NCBI RefSeq assembly: GCF_016801865.2
Contig: NC_068938.1
Coordinates: 70,397,025-70,461,024 of the forward strand
Length of the DNA: 64,000 nt
Source of the DNA: Culex pipiens pallens
Taxonomy: Eukaryota > Arthropoda > Insecta > Diptera > Culicidae
Direction of reading: 5' to 3'
In this document: positions 42,819 through 53,057 of the stretch, in pieces
Layout of the letters: every line of letters begins with the position of its first letter
Position numbering within the stretch: the stretch's first letter is position 1
Made by a program: the position numbers and the translations under genes
The notes under the pieces: generated by a model
What the model was told of the DNA's origin: nothing
The model's database searches: none
What the model saw: the letters and a program-made list of their open reading frames with translations, nothing else

Positions 42819-43613
42819 CAAGCTTCCCATGCGCCAGTGCCAACGCACACCGCGGGTTTGGTTTTCTAGCTTCGGTATGAGCCTGAACTAGGGTGCCCAG
42901 AAAAAATGACCCCCTGCTCCACAAGCAAAAATTGGTTTTTTGGGTTATTTTAAGCATCTGTGCAAATTTTGAGCGAAATTGGTTGAGATTAACCCATTGA
43001 TACCCGAGCCTAAAGTTGGTGAAAAAAATGTTTTTCATACAAAAATGACTTTTTTAAATCGCGAATAACTTCTCAGGATCGAGTTTTACAGCTTTGGTGT
43101 GTTCTACAAAGTTGTAAAGCATTAAATTTTCAATAAGAATCTCACGTTTGGGAATATTATATTACATTTTTTCGATTTTTCCCATACAAACTTCACCTTC
43201 GAGTATCAATGGGTAAATGTTGACCGATTTTGCTCATATTTGGCCCAGAGTCCTAAAATAGCCCAAGGAACAATATTCAGCTTGTGGAGCGAGGTTTTGA
43301 GGAAAAGTCCCATATTTTGGGCACCCTAGCCTGAACCCATTTGTGTGTTGGTATCTTGGTTCATCGTACCAGCGCACCATGACACTCTCGGCTCGCCCCA
43401 TCGATTTTGTGTCTGGCACTCACCCATGGCATGAACCCAGCGTATGAGCCAAGGTGCTTCACTAGGTACGAGCCGAGGTACTTGCCGTGGTTTTTACACG
43501 TTATTTACCTCGGCTCGTGTGAGTCGGGTACGGGTGTAAACCGAAAAAAGCAGGCGCAAAGAAAAACCAAGGTACAAGTGAAGCGCGTGTACCTCACGGT
43601 GCAAGGAAGCTTG
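42819..43613. mobile_element. GC-rich fold-back transposon (CAAGCTTCC ends), copy 1, split by another insertion
   Basis: The ends are CAAGCTTCCCATGCG and (reverse complement) CAAGCTTCCTTGCACC, with perfect 8-bp flanks GTTTTTAG. The sequence CGCCAGTGCCAACGCACACC, then CATCGTACCAGCGCACCA and CTGGCACTCACCCATGGC, matches 59238-59709. A 440-bp element (42889-43328) is nested in it. The 8-bp duplication points to hAT-type movement. No transposase frame. Confidence 0.8.
42889..43328. mobile_element. Nested fold-back element (TAGGGTGCCCA ends)
   Basis: The ends TAGGGTGCCCAGAA and (reverse complement) TAGGGTGCCCAAAATATG are bordered by a perfect 8-bp duplication GCCTGAAC (42881-42888 and 43329-43336). 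The sister element at 59238 reads through this site uninterrupted (GTGCCTGAACCCATTTG), which proves the insertion. It shares the TAGGGTG start and 8-bp target size with 30176, 34923 and 61178. Confidence 0.85.
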
Positions 43614-43621
43614 GTTTTTAG

Positions 43622-45462
43622 CATCAAATTCGAGTTCTGTGAGTCAAATAGTCAAATTTGAATAGTTGATTGCCTTAAACAATAAAATGCATTTTTCCAA
43701 TATTTCGTCACCGCCATTATGGGCGCCATCTTGGATTTAGACATTGTAAAACACTTTAGCGTAGTTCAGGGGTCACACTTAAGTTCGACAATCAAAAAAA
43801 AAAAAAAAAAGACAACAATTTTTTTTTTCGTTATTCGATTATCCGATTATTATTTTTGGGTGTTTTAGAACCGCCTTGAGTCAAGGTTATTCAAAAACAC
43901 CCAAAAGGCAAAAAAAAATAAAATTTGTGCATAGGACCTTTTTTAAAATAATTTAAATTTGTTCAGTATTTTGTTAACAAATGAATTTATTTTTTTATTT
44001 GATATTTTTTCAGCACCTTTAAAGAACGATCGAGGCTTAGTAGCTTGATTTTTCTAGACAAAAATTAAGCCGTGTTGAGGGACCTTTAAAATTTCAATTA
44101 CATCGCAAACTTACCCAGAATGCCACCCTTCTGACTTTTTCCAGCTTCCAGCCATTAGCCCTCTTTCGAGTCCGGACTTCCGGATCGGAAAACCCTGCGT
44201 CGGTCCACCATCATCACCGCCATCAACTTGGCGCTCCAGAGCGCCCCATGAAAAGTGAATTTAACTTGTTGGCGCTCGCAGGCCCGATGCATATAAATTT
44301 TATATGTCGGTCATCTGGCATCCGTAACAGTTTTCCGGACCTCGGATACACACACACACCCACATACGAAACATTTCGCGACAAAAAAATCAGCTGAACA
44401 CCCGAATAATATCTCCATCCTGGCCTGTACCACCACAGTCACAATAACACCAACGACGACGACGACAAGGATGATGAAGAGGAACAGCCTTGCCAGCCAG
44501 GACCAGCCATGCGGAATGTTACACGTTATTTACTGCGCAAATTGCCCAGAGACAAAAAGTTCGCTTTTTTGCGGCTGCTTCGTGCCCTGTCTTCTCGTCT
44601 CGTGCTGAACAAGGACAATTTTGGTTTTTCCGACATTTTTTTTGCACCAAAGTGCGCCTTTGGCGTTGGTTTTTAGCTGTTTGAACTTTCCATGTACCAG
44701 GTTGAGCTTTATTATGATAAAGTTTCTCCTTAAAAAAATCTCAACAGGAAAAACTTGGAGAAATTAATAGCATGGATTAAGCCAATTAACGTCATCATCA
44801 TCGGCAAGGCCGATGAGGCTAATTAAAACCGACTTAGTAGACGACCCTATTCGCAGAAACTTTCCCAATTGGCATTCGTATCCGGTTTTCACACATTCAC
44901 AGAAAAAAAAAATGAGCCCTGTGTGTATGTGTGAGCAATTGCAACGGGGGCTGGATTGGCACGCAAAAAGGTTCCCTCAGCCTCAACTTTGATCTGCCTT
45001 TGATGCACTTGAATGAGATTTCATCTGCCAACCAACCGACAGGAAGAATGACGCATCTAGAAAGAGCAGTCAGCTGTGCACTTTGGTTCATGGATGATAA
45101 CTCGAGGGGGTGAAAAATGGACACCCGGAAAAAAATAACGAGTTTTGAGCAAATTTGGCCCAAACGAACGGAAATCATGCTGGTGTTGGGAAGGGTTTTT
45201 TTTAAAGAGGGACATTCATAAATCAAGTGGAAATTTTAAGAAGAATTTTTCAGTTCGTTCTGAACTTGTCAACATATTTTGTTTGAACAATTGTTTACAA
45301 GAAGAGAGGGAAGGAATCATGAAATTTTGAGAGTTAATAATTAATAATTAACAATTAATTAAAATGAATAAAATTTTCTCAACATATTTTTTTAATATCC
45401 AAATTTACATAATTTGGAGTTTGGGTATCGATCAAGTGAGTTTTTGTTTGCATTTCCACTAA
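43622..45462. other. Non-coding DNA, unique island at 44100-45100
   Basis: 43622-44100 is AT-rich. 44100-45100 is GC-richer, has a short CACACA run at 44350 and GACGACGACGAC at 44454-44466, and no domain-bearing ORF. It is likely intronic or intergenic. Confidence 0.45.
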
Positions 45463-45572
45463 CGTCATCAGGGGTGACATTGGGTCTGGTGGTTGAAATT
45501 GGGTCATACAAATTTCAGCATTTTTGTATGACCTAATTTCACCCCCCAGACCCAATGTCACCCCTGATGACG
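45463..45572. repeat. Near-perfect 110-bp palindrome (CAGGGGTGACATTGGGTC family)
   Basis: Arms of about 50 bp (45463-45512, 45523-45572) mirror each other: CGTCATCAGGGGTGACATTG against its complement, and TGGGTCATACAAA against TTTGTATGACC. The arm sequence recurs as single ends at 15050-15093 and 31166-31196. It is probably the minimal fused-end form of a hAT-like element. A short strong hairpin would form in RNA. Confidence 0.75.
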
Positions 45573-45599
45573 GTATTTCAGATTTTTTTGATGTAAAAT

Positions 45600-46300
45600 A
45601 CAATTTTAAACAGAATGCCATAGTTTTTCGAAAATACTAAAATTTTAATAATTTGCCATTGGGTATTAAATAAAGCGAAATTTTGTAAGAATTTTCACTT
45701 CATTGGATAAACACTGAAATATTCACTAACCGTGTTCTTAAAAAACAAATATAGATAAAATAGCATTTGAAAAAAAAAATAAATTTGTGAAAATTTGAGT
45801 ATTTTACAATAAACATTCAAAATTTCTTTTCGTTTGATCCCATAGAGCAAAATATAAAAAAATGATATTTTTACAAAAAAACACTTGAGTACATTGAATA
45901 TGTATGCAAAATTTAGCTTCGATTCGAACCCATATTGTGAATTATAAAAATTTGAGTATTTTCTAAAAATACAGTATTAAAAAAATAAATAGTATTTTAG
46001 AAAGAACTTTGGGAAAGTTAAAATGCATACAAAGTTTTGCTTCGTTTGATACACATGATGCAAATTTTGAAAATTTTAGTATTGTAGTAAAAAAACAGTA
46101 TTTTATGATTTTTTTTATTTCATGATTAAAACTCTAAAAAGTGACAATTCATACACAATTTCACCTCGTTTCATACCCATATTGCAAATTATAAAAATTT
46201 GAGTTTATTTAAAAAGAATGTAGAATTTTGTGAAAATTTGAGTATTTATACTTTGAAACTTACTCAAAAATATATTCTTAGTGAAATCTTTGAAAAACTT
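45600..46300. repeat. Degenerate tandem array in AT-rich DNA
   Basis: Diverged units recur with a CGTTTGATACCCAT-like start at about 45831, 45920, 46043 and 46167 (spacing 89, 123 and 124). Each is followed by GCAAATTATAAAAATTTGAGTATTT-like text, quoted only in part by its core AAAAATTTGAGT. It looks like an old AT-rich satellite remnant. No coding. Confidence 0.55.
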
Positions 46301-46406
46301 AACATGATATTGTTGAATAAGTAATTTTTAGAAATATGTGAAAAATAAGTTATCGTCGATAGAATAATCGAAATAACGATATTGATAACGCTAGATTATC
46401 GTTATC

Positions 46407-46414
46407 GTCCCGAC
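46407..46414. repeat. 8-bp target duplication, left copy
   Basis: GTCCCGAC is repeated at 48090-48097 and borders the 1675-bp element. Confidence 0.8.
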
Positions 46415-46544
46415 TAGAGGGTGACGATTCTCGAGATTTTCAATTTCCCGGGAATCGAGAGTTGAATTTGGCAATTTCCCGGGAATTCCCGGGACCCGGG
46501 AGTTTTTTTTAACTATGCCAACAGTGCCAATAATGAATAAGGCT

Positions 46545-47420
46545 TTCTAGGCCCAGTGAAAAAAAAAATAGTTCTAGAGTTTTTTTTTGAATTGGTCCTG
46601 TAAACATATGAAAGGACCAAGGACCTTTACAAAAAAAAACTTTGGTATTTAACCCAAAAATGACGAACTTCTCGTCACAGTGTCCTGACAATTGAGTTAT
46701 CTACGTGCGCATGTATTGCGTGTACGTACACGAAGGGTATTTAGGTTAAAATTTGTACCCGCCAGCAAAAACAAATGGTAAGCTAGTGTGCGTGAGATTG
46801 GGCTCAGATAACTCTATGATCGAGCTCGAGCTGTCACAGCCCTGCGAAGTATGTTTGCTGACATATCGGGCGGTCAGTCAAAACAAACCAGCTGGAATCA
46901 ATCAAACCATCCACATTAACGACCCCCGGGTCTTTTGTGGTCTCTATTGCAAGTTTCTGCTCGAACCTAGGAGTCCGAAGGCTTGAATGGAGAGAGCACC
47001 CAAACCTCTTTTTACTCCAAGGAACCTTCCACCCCAGTGTTTGAACTGACGACCTTTGGATTGCGAGTCCAACCGCCGCCAGCGATTCCACCGGAGTAGG
47101 CTTGGTTTGGTGTGTTGTTTGTACTTAAGGCATGGAGACGACTCCTACACCTGTAATGACTTAACGGCCTAACAACCAAGGCCGGGACCGACATTTTACT
47201 TCCTCATCCGATGGAAGGTTGGAGCAGATGGGAATCGAACCCAGAATCATCCGCTTACAAAGCGGACAGCGTAACCATTCGGCCACGCACTGCCACAGGA
47301 GTGCGCTGGAAGTGCCTGACAAAAAACTTTTGCTAGAAAGAGATAGGAAATCTGATGCAAACAAACGTTCAGCTGCCATATAAACATACTTTGAATGTGT
47401 TAGTAAATTTCTGACTAGAA
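46545..47420 (+). repeat. Dispersed repeat, copy 2 of 31640-31935, split by a SINE
   Basis: Block order AGGCCCAGTGAAAA, CAGTGTCCTGA, GAGCTCGAGCTGTCAC, SINE, GATGCAAACAAAC, GTTAGTAAATTTC, CTAGA follows the copy at 31640-31935. An extra AT-rich stretch lies at 46570-46650. Confidence 0.6.
46898..47304 (-). mobile_element. Composite SINE with two tRNA-like heads (Twin-like)
   Basis: On the minus strand the first tRNA-like part has a TGGCCGAATGG A box, an anticodon arm CCGCTTTGTAAGCGG (loop UUUGUAA, anticodon UGU) and a B box GGTTCGATTCC. After about 115 bp a second tRNA-like part follows (TGGCGGCGGTTGG, anticodon arm TTGGACTCGCAATCCAA, then AGTTCAAAC). The tail matches the SINE at 37677. GCTGGAA (46891-46897, 47305-47311) is the likely target duplication. 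A Twin SINE with paired tRNA-related regions is known from Culex pipiens. The spacer here looks longer than I recall for Twin, so this may be a relative. Confidence 0.75.
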
Positions 47421-48089
47421 TGCCTTATAAAGATATGTATTTAATTTGTTTCTTTTCAATGAATTTAGTTACAATTAATTCATACTTATTCAATGAATTG
47501 TTAATAAGTAGCCTCATTATTTTTGGGAACTATGATCTACCTTTTGATTTTTGTTTTCTGAATCTGCAAATACAAGGTCGTTTCTTGGGCTTTTTGGGAC
47601 TCAAAATTGTAGTTTAAAAATGTTTAAGAATCTTAATTCGCACTGAGTGATTTTTCAAAAGTGGCACAAACTTGTTGCATGAACTTTTTATTAGATTTTT
47701 GTGAAGTTAAAAAATAGTTAATATATAATTTCCCAGCATCGCTATTTTTGCAATATGATAAATAACGACTCAATAAAACAATTTAAATAAAATAATATTT
47801 ATAAAATATTAGATTTCCATTCTGGGATGTAACTGCTAAGTATGCTTTAAGGTTAAGTTTGGGATCCACATTATAAAGGTTTATTCCAACTTGATTTTAT
47901 TACATTGAACATCCAATGTTCTAAACAATTTCGAATTTTTCAAACGTTTTTTTTAGTTTATATAATTTTGATATTTATAAAATCAAGATTTCCCGGGAGT
48001 CTCGACCAAATTTCCCGGGAATCGAGAGGTCCAAAAATGGTCGATTTCCCGGGAAATTTTTCCCGGGAATTCCCGCTCGTCACCCTCTA

Positions 48090-48097
48090 GTCCCGAC
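48090..48097. repeat. 8-bp target duplication, right copy
   Basis: GTCCCGAC, matching 46407-46414. Confidence 0.8.
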
Positions 48098-48119
48098 AGT
48101 AACGAGAACCGTTATCGTT

Positions 48120-48129
48120 AGACGCTATT
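48120..48129. repeat. 10-bp target duplication, left copy
   Basis: AGACGCTATT is repeated at 48196-48205, flanking the truncated I-group fragment. Confidence 0.75.
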
Positions 48130-48195
48130 TTTTTCATAAAATTATTTTTATTTGGTCCTTTTTGGTGCTGGGACCTGGCTAGGACCGAGTCGGCA
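48130..48195 (-). mobile_element. Extremely 5'-truncated I-group LINE copy (66 bp)
   Basis: The reverse complement reads GCCGACTCGGTCCTAGCC...AAATAATTTTATG plus A tail. It differs from the 3' end of the full-length element (about 22613-22680) at about four of 60 positions. The 10-bp flanking duplication shows it is a genuine aborted insertion. Confidence 0.85.
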
Positions 48196-48205
48196 AGACG
48201 CTATT

Positions 48206-49312
48206 ATTGTTGACGATAATTTTATGAATTAACAACCTTGATTTTCATTCACATTTTGTATGACCAGCCTGCAACATTGTATGGAGTCTTTTTAGAAATA
48301 GCAAAAATGCAAAATGGTTTTTTAAATCATAAAATACAAGCTTTATCTAAATGAAAAATATATGAAATTTAAGATCTCGAAAACAAAATGCGAAATTTTA
48401 AATAATAACTCAGTTGTGAATTTAATAATTCAAGATTTTCCACGTAAAGATGATATCAGTTCACGAATGCTAAATTTTTGTGCTTGGATAATGCTAATAA
48501 TATTTGTATTTAAAGCTTTTGTCTTCCAGACTTTTTCCAAAAAATCAAGGAAGAAATAACAATCTTTTCCTTATTTGAATACCCCAAGTGTTTCAGGCAT
48601 CAAAAATAGAATCAACAAAAGCCTAAAATTATAGTTTCATGAATTTTTGAGGGTGTTAGTCTAGTAAACGGAATTTCTTTTCATCGCAATTTTTACTGAG
48701 CTAAACGAAATAAGAAAATCTTTGTCAACTTACCCATGCCAATTTAGCTTCAAAGAGTTCTTTTATAGTGGTTTCCGAGCATCCCGAAAAACTTGAACAC
48801 TTGCCAAAAACAGCCCATCAATTTAGTCAATCATCCAACTCTTCACTAGTTCGACCACCCGCACTATCGTAGTACGACCAGGCCCCACCGTCGTCCCGAA
48901 AATCGCTTGTAAACTTGTGAAAGATGAACAATAAAGAGACAGTAAAGCGGCAAATAAATCGCTGGAAGCATCAAATCGAACGATCCACAGAAGGGGTGGG
49001 GGTGGTCGTTTACCTATCCCGGAAAATGGGTTTTCCCATTGACGTCGATTTCCTTCTTTCCCCGTTTTTCGCCCAGATTCGCTGATTTTGCATTTCGCCC
49101 AAGCAGCTTCCGCTGTCTGTCGTATTTTATATAAGTAGTTCCTCGTCGGAAAGCTGCACGAAATACGACGCCCGAAGCAATATCGCTAAGAAGATTGGTT
49201 TTCCCCTTTTTTTCACTGCTGGATAGTAGTGTGGTCCTTCGGGAAAATACAATGAATTTTGAGAAATAATAATTTATGAACTTTGATTAGAAAAGTTTAA
49301 TGTTAAAAGTCA
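48206..49312. other. Non-coding DNA with a unique island
   Basis: 48206-48700 is AT-rich. 48700-49250 is GC-richer, with no supported frame and no match elsewhere in the window. Confidence 0.45.
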
Positions 49313-49315
49313 AAA

Positions 49316-49820
49316 TAGCCAAAGAGTCAAAAGAGTCAAAAGAGTCAAAAGAGTCAAAAGAGCCAAAAGAGTCAAAAGAGTCAAAAGAGTCAAAAGAGTC
49401 AAAAGAGTCAAAAGAGTCAAAAGAGTCAAAAGAGTCAAAAGAGTCAAAAGAGTCAAAAGAGTCAAAAGAGTCAAAAGAGTCAAAAGAGTCAAAAGAGTCA
49501 AAAGAGTCAAAAGAGTCAAAAGAGTCAAAAGAGTCAAAAGAGTCAAAAGAGTCAAAAGAGTCAAAAGAGTCAAAAGAGTCAAAAGAGTCAAAAGAATCAA
49601 AAGAGGCAAAAGAGTCAAAAGAGGCAAAAGAGTCAAAAGAGTCAAAAGAGTCAAAAGAGCCAAAAGAGTCAAAAGAGTCAAAAGAGTCAAAAGAGTCAAA
49701 AGAGTCAAAAGAGTCAAAAGAGTCAAAAGAGTCAAAAGAGTCAAAAGAGTCAAAAGAGTCAAAAGAGTCAAAAGAGTCAAAAGAGTCAAAAGAGTCAAAA
49801 GAGTCAAAAGAGTCAAAAGT
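49316..49820. repeat. 9-bp minisatellite, AAAGAGTCA unit
   Basis: About 56 head-to-tail copies of AAAGAGTCA, with sporadic variants (GAGCCA, GAGGCA, GAATCA), form a nearly pure array. Because the unit is three codons long, it stays open on both strands: Glu-Ser-Lys repeats forward (49300-49869) and Leu-Leu-Thr repeats in reverse. No flanking gene structure supports translation. Pure arrays of this kind vary in copy number between individuals. Confidence 0.9.
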
Positions 49821-49825
49821 CGAAA

Positions 49826-50893
49826 GTCAAAAGAAAAATCGAAAGTTACAAATAAAAAGTCAAAATTAAAAAGTTAAGTCATAAGATTTTAAATTTAGGA
49901 ATTATGTTGAATGGCATCATTGGACACAAGGCGAAATGCGAAAAGCCATTTAAATAAGTAATCAAACTAGAAAATTGCAACTACCTTTTGTTTTTTTCAT
50001 GCAACATCAGACCACACTACTGACTCCCCAGGCAATGTCCCAAAACCATCTCTGACAAACAAGAATTGCTTGCCTCGAAATCGGAGCAATTATCCCGGTT
50101 CACAACGACGAATAATCGTTCCGTTATAAAATTAATGAGATTATACAACGAGCTGCTGGCGCATTCCGGTCCCGACGAGATAAAAAAAGCACTTTTCGAT
50201 GCACAACAGCAGCAGAGTATCGTTTTCCCACGACTCGAATTGCATCGTGTCTGCAACTTCTCCTGCGCGCGCTGTCCCAAGACGTGAATAGCAATTTGTG
50301 GTGTGTCCTTTTGGTGTTTTGGCTGAGGAGAAGAAATAAAAAAACGTCAAGGAAACGAGGGAATAATGCAGCATCCTCCCCCCCCCCCCACACTGTCAAC
50401 TCCCACGTCATTTGAGGATATCCGAGGAAAAAGGATCTGAGTACACTATTCATTGAAATTTCGTGCACTACACCAGCATATCGTATACTGCTGCCACGTA
50501 ATGGGGAAAAAATTGCAAAAAAAGAAGTAAAAACCATGGGACGAAAGGACCAAACTCAATTCGGTTTACGAAATTTGATTGCAGTTGCGCCCGCCCCGGC
50601 AAGATAGCCATTGTGGCGTGTTGACGGCGGCGCCCCCGGTTGACGACAGTTGACTCGTTGTTGATGAAAATTGTATTTCATTTTCATGAATATTACCTTT
50701 TTGGAATGGGTTTGGCGGGAAAGAGTTGAAATTATTGTTCAGGAAAAAAGTGAAAATTGAAAATTGGGTTCTAAACACAAACCCCCTTTTTTCATGTCAA
50801 TTAAAAGCAATTTGTAAAGTCGATTCTTTATTCCAAGTCTTTCTAAAATTCTCGGGATCCCTTGTAAACAGTATTACAATTATGAAAAACTCA
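49826..50893. other. Non-coding DNA, no confirmed gene
   Basis: 50000-50700 is a mixed, unique stretch with a C run near 50380. The 73-codon plus-strand frame ending at 50287 starts at TTG and lacks a domain. Nothing firm. Confidence 0.4.
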
Positions 50894-51462
50894 TTTTTGC
50901 AATTCCGTCCTGAGACTACTTACTTTTCCTGTCATTCTTGAACGACGAAATAGCCTGCTTTTCTGTGCCAAAAATAACAGAATCGAATAGCAACACTTTT
51001 CAAAATAAATGCTGAAAAGTTTTACTTTTCAGCACTGAAATGGATGCTGAAAAGTTGAACTTTTTAGCACTTGTTTCGAAAAGTAAAACTTTTCAACTTT
51101 TTTTTGTTTATTTAAACGATTTATTGACAAAATACATGAAAATTTGACTTAAAATTTCACTCAATGGGTGTTTTTCAGAATTGCAAAAAATGTTGTATGG
51201 AACTCGTTTCAAAACTTGATTTTTTCAGCACTCTTGGTATTTATCCGTAAATGTACGACTCGTGCTGAAAAAATCCTCTTTTTGCAACTTGAAAAGTTCA
51301 ACTTTTCAGCACCCATTTCAGTGCTGAAAAGTAGAACTTTTCAGCATTTATTTTGAAAATTGTTGCTATTCGATTCTGTTATTTTTGGTACAGAAAAGTA
51401 GGCTATTTCGTCGTTCAAGAATGACAGGAAAAGTAAGTAGTTTCACGACGGAATTGCAAAAA
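50894..51462. mobile_element. Fold-back element with TTTTTGCAATTCCGTC ends
   Basis: The left arm (50894 to about 51075) and right arm (about 51285-51462) are inverted copies: TTTTTGCAATTCCGTC, CTACTTACTTTTCCTGTCA, TCTTGAACGACGAAATAGCC, TAACAGAATCGAATAGCAAC and GCTGAAAAGT. A central palindromic zone repeats GTGCTGAAAAGT. No target duplication could be fixed and there is no transposase. Confidence 0.75.
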
Positions 51463-52082
51463 CTACTATTTTATTAAAATTACAATCCAATAGAACAATT
51501 GAAATTCAACACACAAAAATATATTTTGATTTGGGTTCTGAAATAAGGTTTAAAATGCTTGTTTTAAAGTTCACAACAATACAGCTAATTATTGTAATCA
51601 CAATTACATTCCTCTTTGACCATAGTTTATCAAACCATTGTAAAATGCAAATTTTTCAATGTCTATACTTTATACCCCATCCGATCAATAAATGAGTCAA
51701 ATCAAAAACCTTGATTGGGGAAAGATTAAAACTCTTTCTTAAAACTTGTCTTTAATTTTCCTTAACAAAAGAGTAGTTCTCTACGATTTCGCAATTGTTT
51801 CGCGAATTTAAAATTTTATGTTTTTATTTATTAGAAGTTTTTTTTATTCCCTTCAAACATTCCAAAAAAGTAAATAAATAAATAGTTAATTAGAACTGTT
51901 CGTGAAAAAAAGTAAAATAAAAAAAAACATGGGTCATTCCAGGTCAACTGGGTACACATTTGGACTCGACCTTCACCGATTTGGACCAAATTTTGGTGCT
52001 GATTGGACCATCCCTCTATTTTTTGAAGATTTCCTAAAAAACTTGTTTCTCTTTTAATCATAACTTTGCAACTATTTGAGCA
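51463..52082. other. AT-rich non-coding DNA
   Basis: No gene. The phrase GGGTCATTCCAGGTCAACTGG near 51932 (core CATTCCAGGTCAACTGG) is of the kind seen in mosquito repeats, but I found no second copy here. Confidence 0.45.
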
Positions 52083-52093
52083 AAAGACTTTCT

Positions 52094-52464
52094 CAAAATC
52101 AAACCATCCACATTAACGACCCCCGGGTCTTTTGTGGTCTCTATTGCAAGTTTCTGCTCGAACCTAGGAGTCCGAAGGCTTGAATGGGGAGAGCACCCAA
52201 ACCTCTTTCTACTCAAAGGAACCTTCCACCCCAGTGTTTGAACTGACGACCTTTTGATTGCGAGTCCAACCGCCGCCAGCGATTCCACCGGAGTAGGCTT
52301 GGTTTGGTGTGTTGTTTGTACTTATGGCATGGAGACGACTCCTACACCTCGAATGACTTAACGGCCTAACAACCAAGGCCGGGACCGACATTTTACTTCC
52401 TCATCCGATGGAAGGTTGCAGCCGATGGGAATCGAACCCAGAATCATCCGCTTACAAAGTGGAC
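52094..52464 (-). mobile_element. 5'-truncated copy of the two-headed SINE
   Basis: It matches 46898-47304 over nearly its whole length but begins within the anticodon arm of the first tRNA-like head, so its own A box is lost. AAAGACTTTCT flanks it exactly (52083-52093 and 52465-52475). Confidence 0.88.
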
Positions 52465-52531
52465 AAAGACTTTCTACAGGTTGCATTTTATAGAAAATTG
52501 TCCTAGTAATCCGATAAAAATAAGATTTTAA

Positions 52532-53053
52532 CCCTCAAATTCCCCCTAATATTATATTTTAACGTTTTAAAAATTAAAATTAAATTTCGACCAACTCCTT
52601 ATATATTTATTTGTTTTATTTTATCACCAGCGTGTTCCCCGGACAATTTTACGTAATAGTCACTGTAAACCTCAAACTAAAATGAACTATTGGCGAGAAA
52701 CAGTGATTTACTGAAAAAAAAGTTTGATTTTGCGCAGCACTCTGTCCTATGAATTCAAATCCGAAATAAGTTTCTCACATATAAAAACCGAACTATGCGG
52801 GATTCATCTCTTTTTGTTAAAAAGTACACCATGTACTTCCGAGTGCTGCGCAAAAACATACCTTTTTTTTCAGTAAAATCGATGTTTCTCGCCAATAGTT
52901 CATTTAAGTTTGAGGTTTGCAGTGATTATTATGTAAAATTGTCCGAAGAACACGATGGTGATAAAATAAAACAAATAAAAATATAAGGAGTTGGTCAAAA
53001 CTGAATTTTAATACTTAAAACGTTAAAATATAATATTAGGGGGCATTTGAGGG
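52532..53053. mobile_element. Fold-back MITE with TTAA-like flanks
   Basis: The ends CCCTCAAATTCCCCCTAAT and (reverse complement) CCCTCAAATGCCCCCTAAT start inverted arms of about 170 bp (ATTATATTTTAACGTTTTAA, CAACTCCTTATAT, AACTATTGGCGAGAAAC). TTAA precedes it (52528-52531) and TTAG follows (53054-53057), an aged TTAA duplication. No ORF beyond arm artefacts. Confidence 0.7.
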
Positions 53054-53057
53054 TTAG

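Larger units (their letters stand above)
46415..48089. mobile_element. Non-autonomous hAT-like transposon with TTCCCGGGAA subterminal repeats
   Basis: The ends are TAGAGGGTGACGATTC and (reverse complement) TAGAGGGTGACGAGCG, with perfect 8-bp flanks GTCCCGAC. Near both ends the motif TTCCCGGGAA recurs (about 46447, 46477, 46487; 47983, 48011, 48041, 48056), as expected for transposase-binding subterminal repeats. There is no transposase ORF. Its interior contains another repeat (about 46545-47420), which itself contains a SINE (46898-47304), so at least three insertions are stacked. Confidence 0.8.

Noticed and set aside
47232..47304. tRNA-Thr(UGU)-like sequence on the minus strand
   Set aside because: The acceptor stem does not pair, it is joined to a SINE body, and a second copy has the same body with a truncated head; it is a SINE promoter, not a tRNA gene.
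49300..49869. Glu-Ser-Lys repeat protein (and its reverse Leu-Leu-Thr frame)
   Set aside because: The frames are the trivial product of a 9-bp minisatellite and lack any other gene feature.
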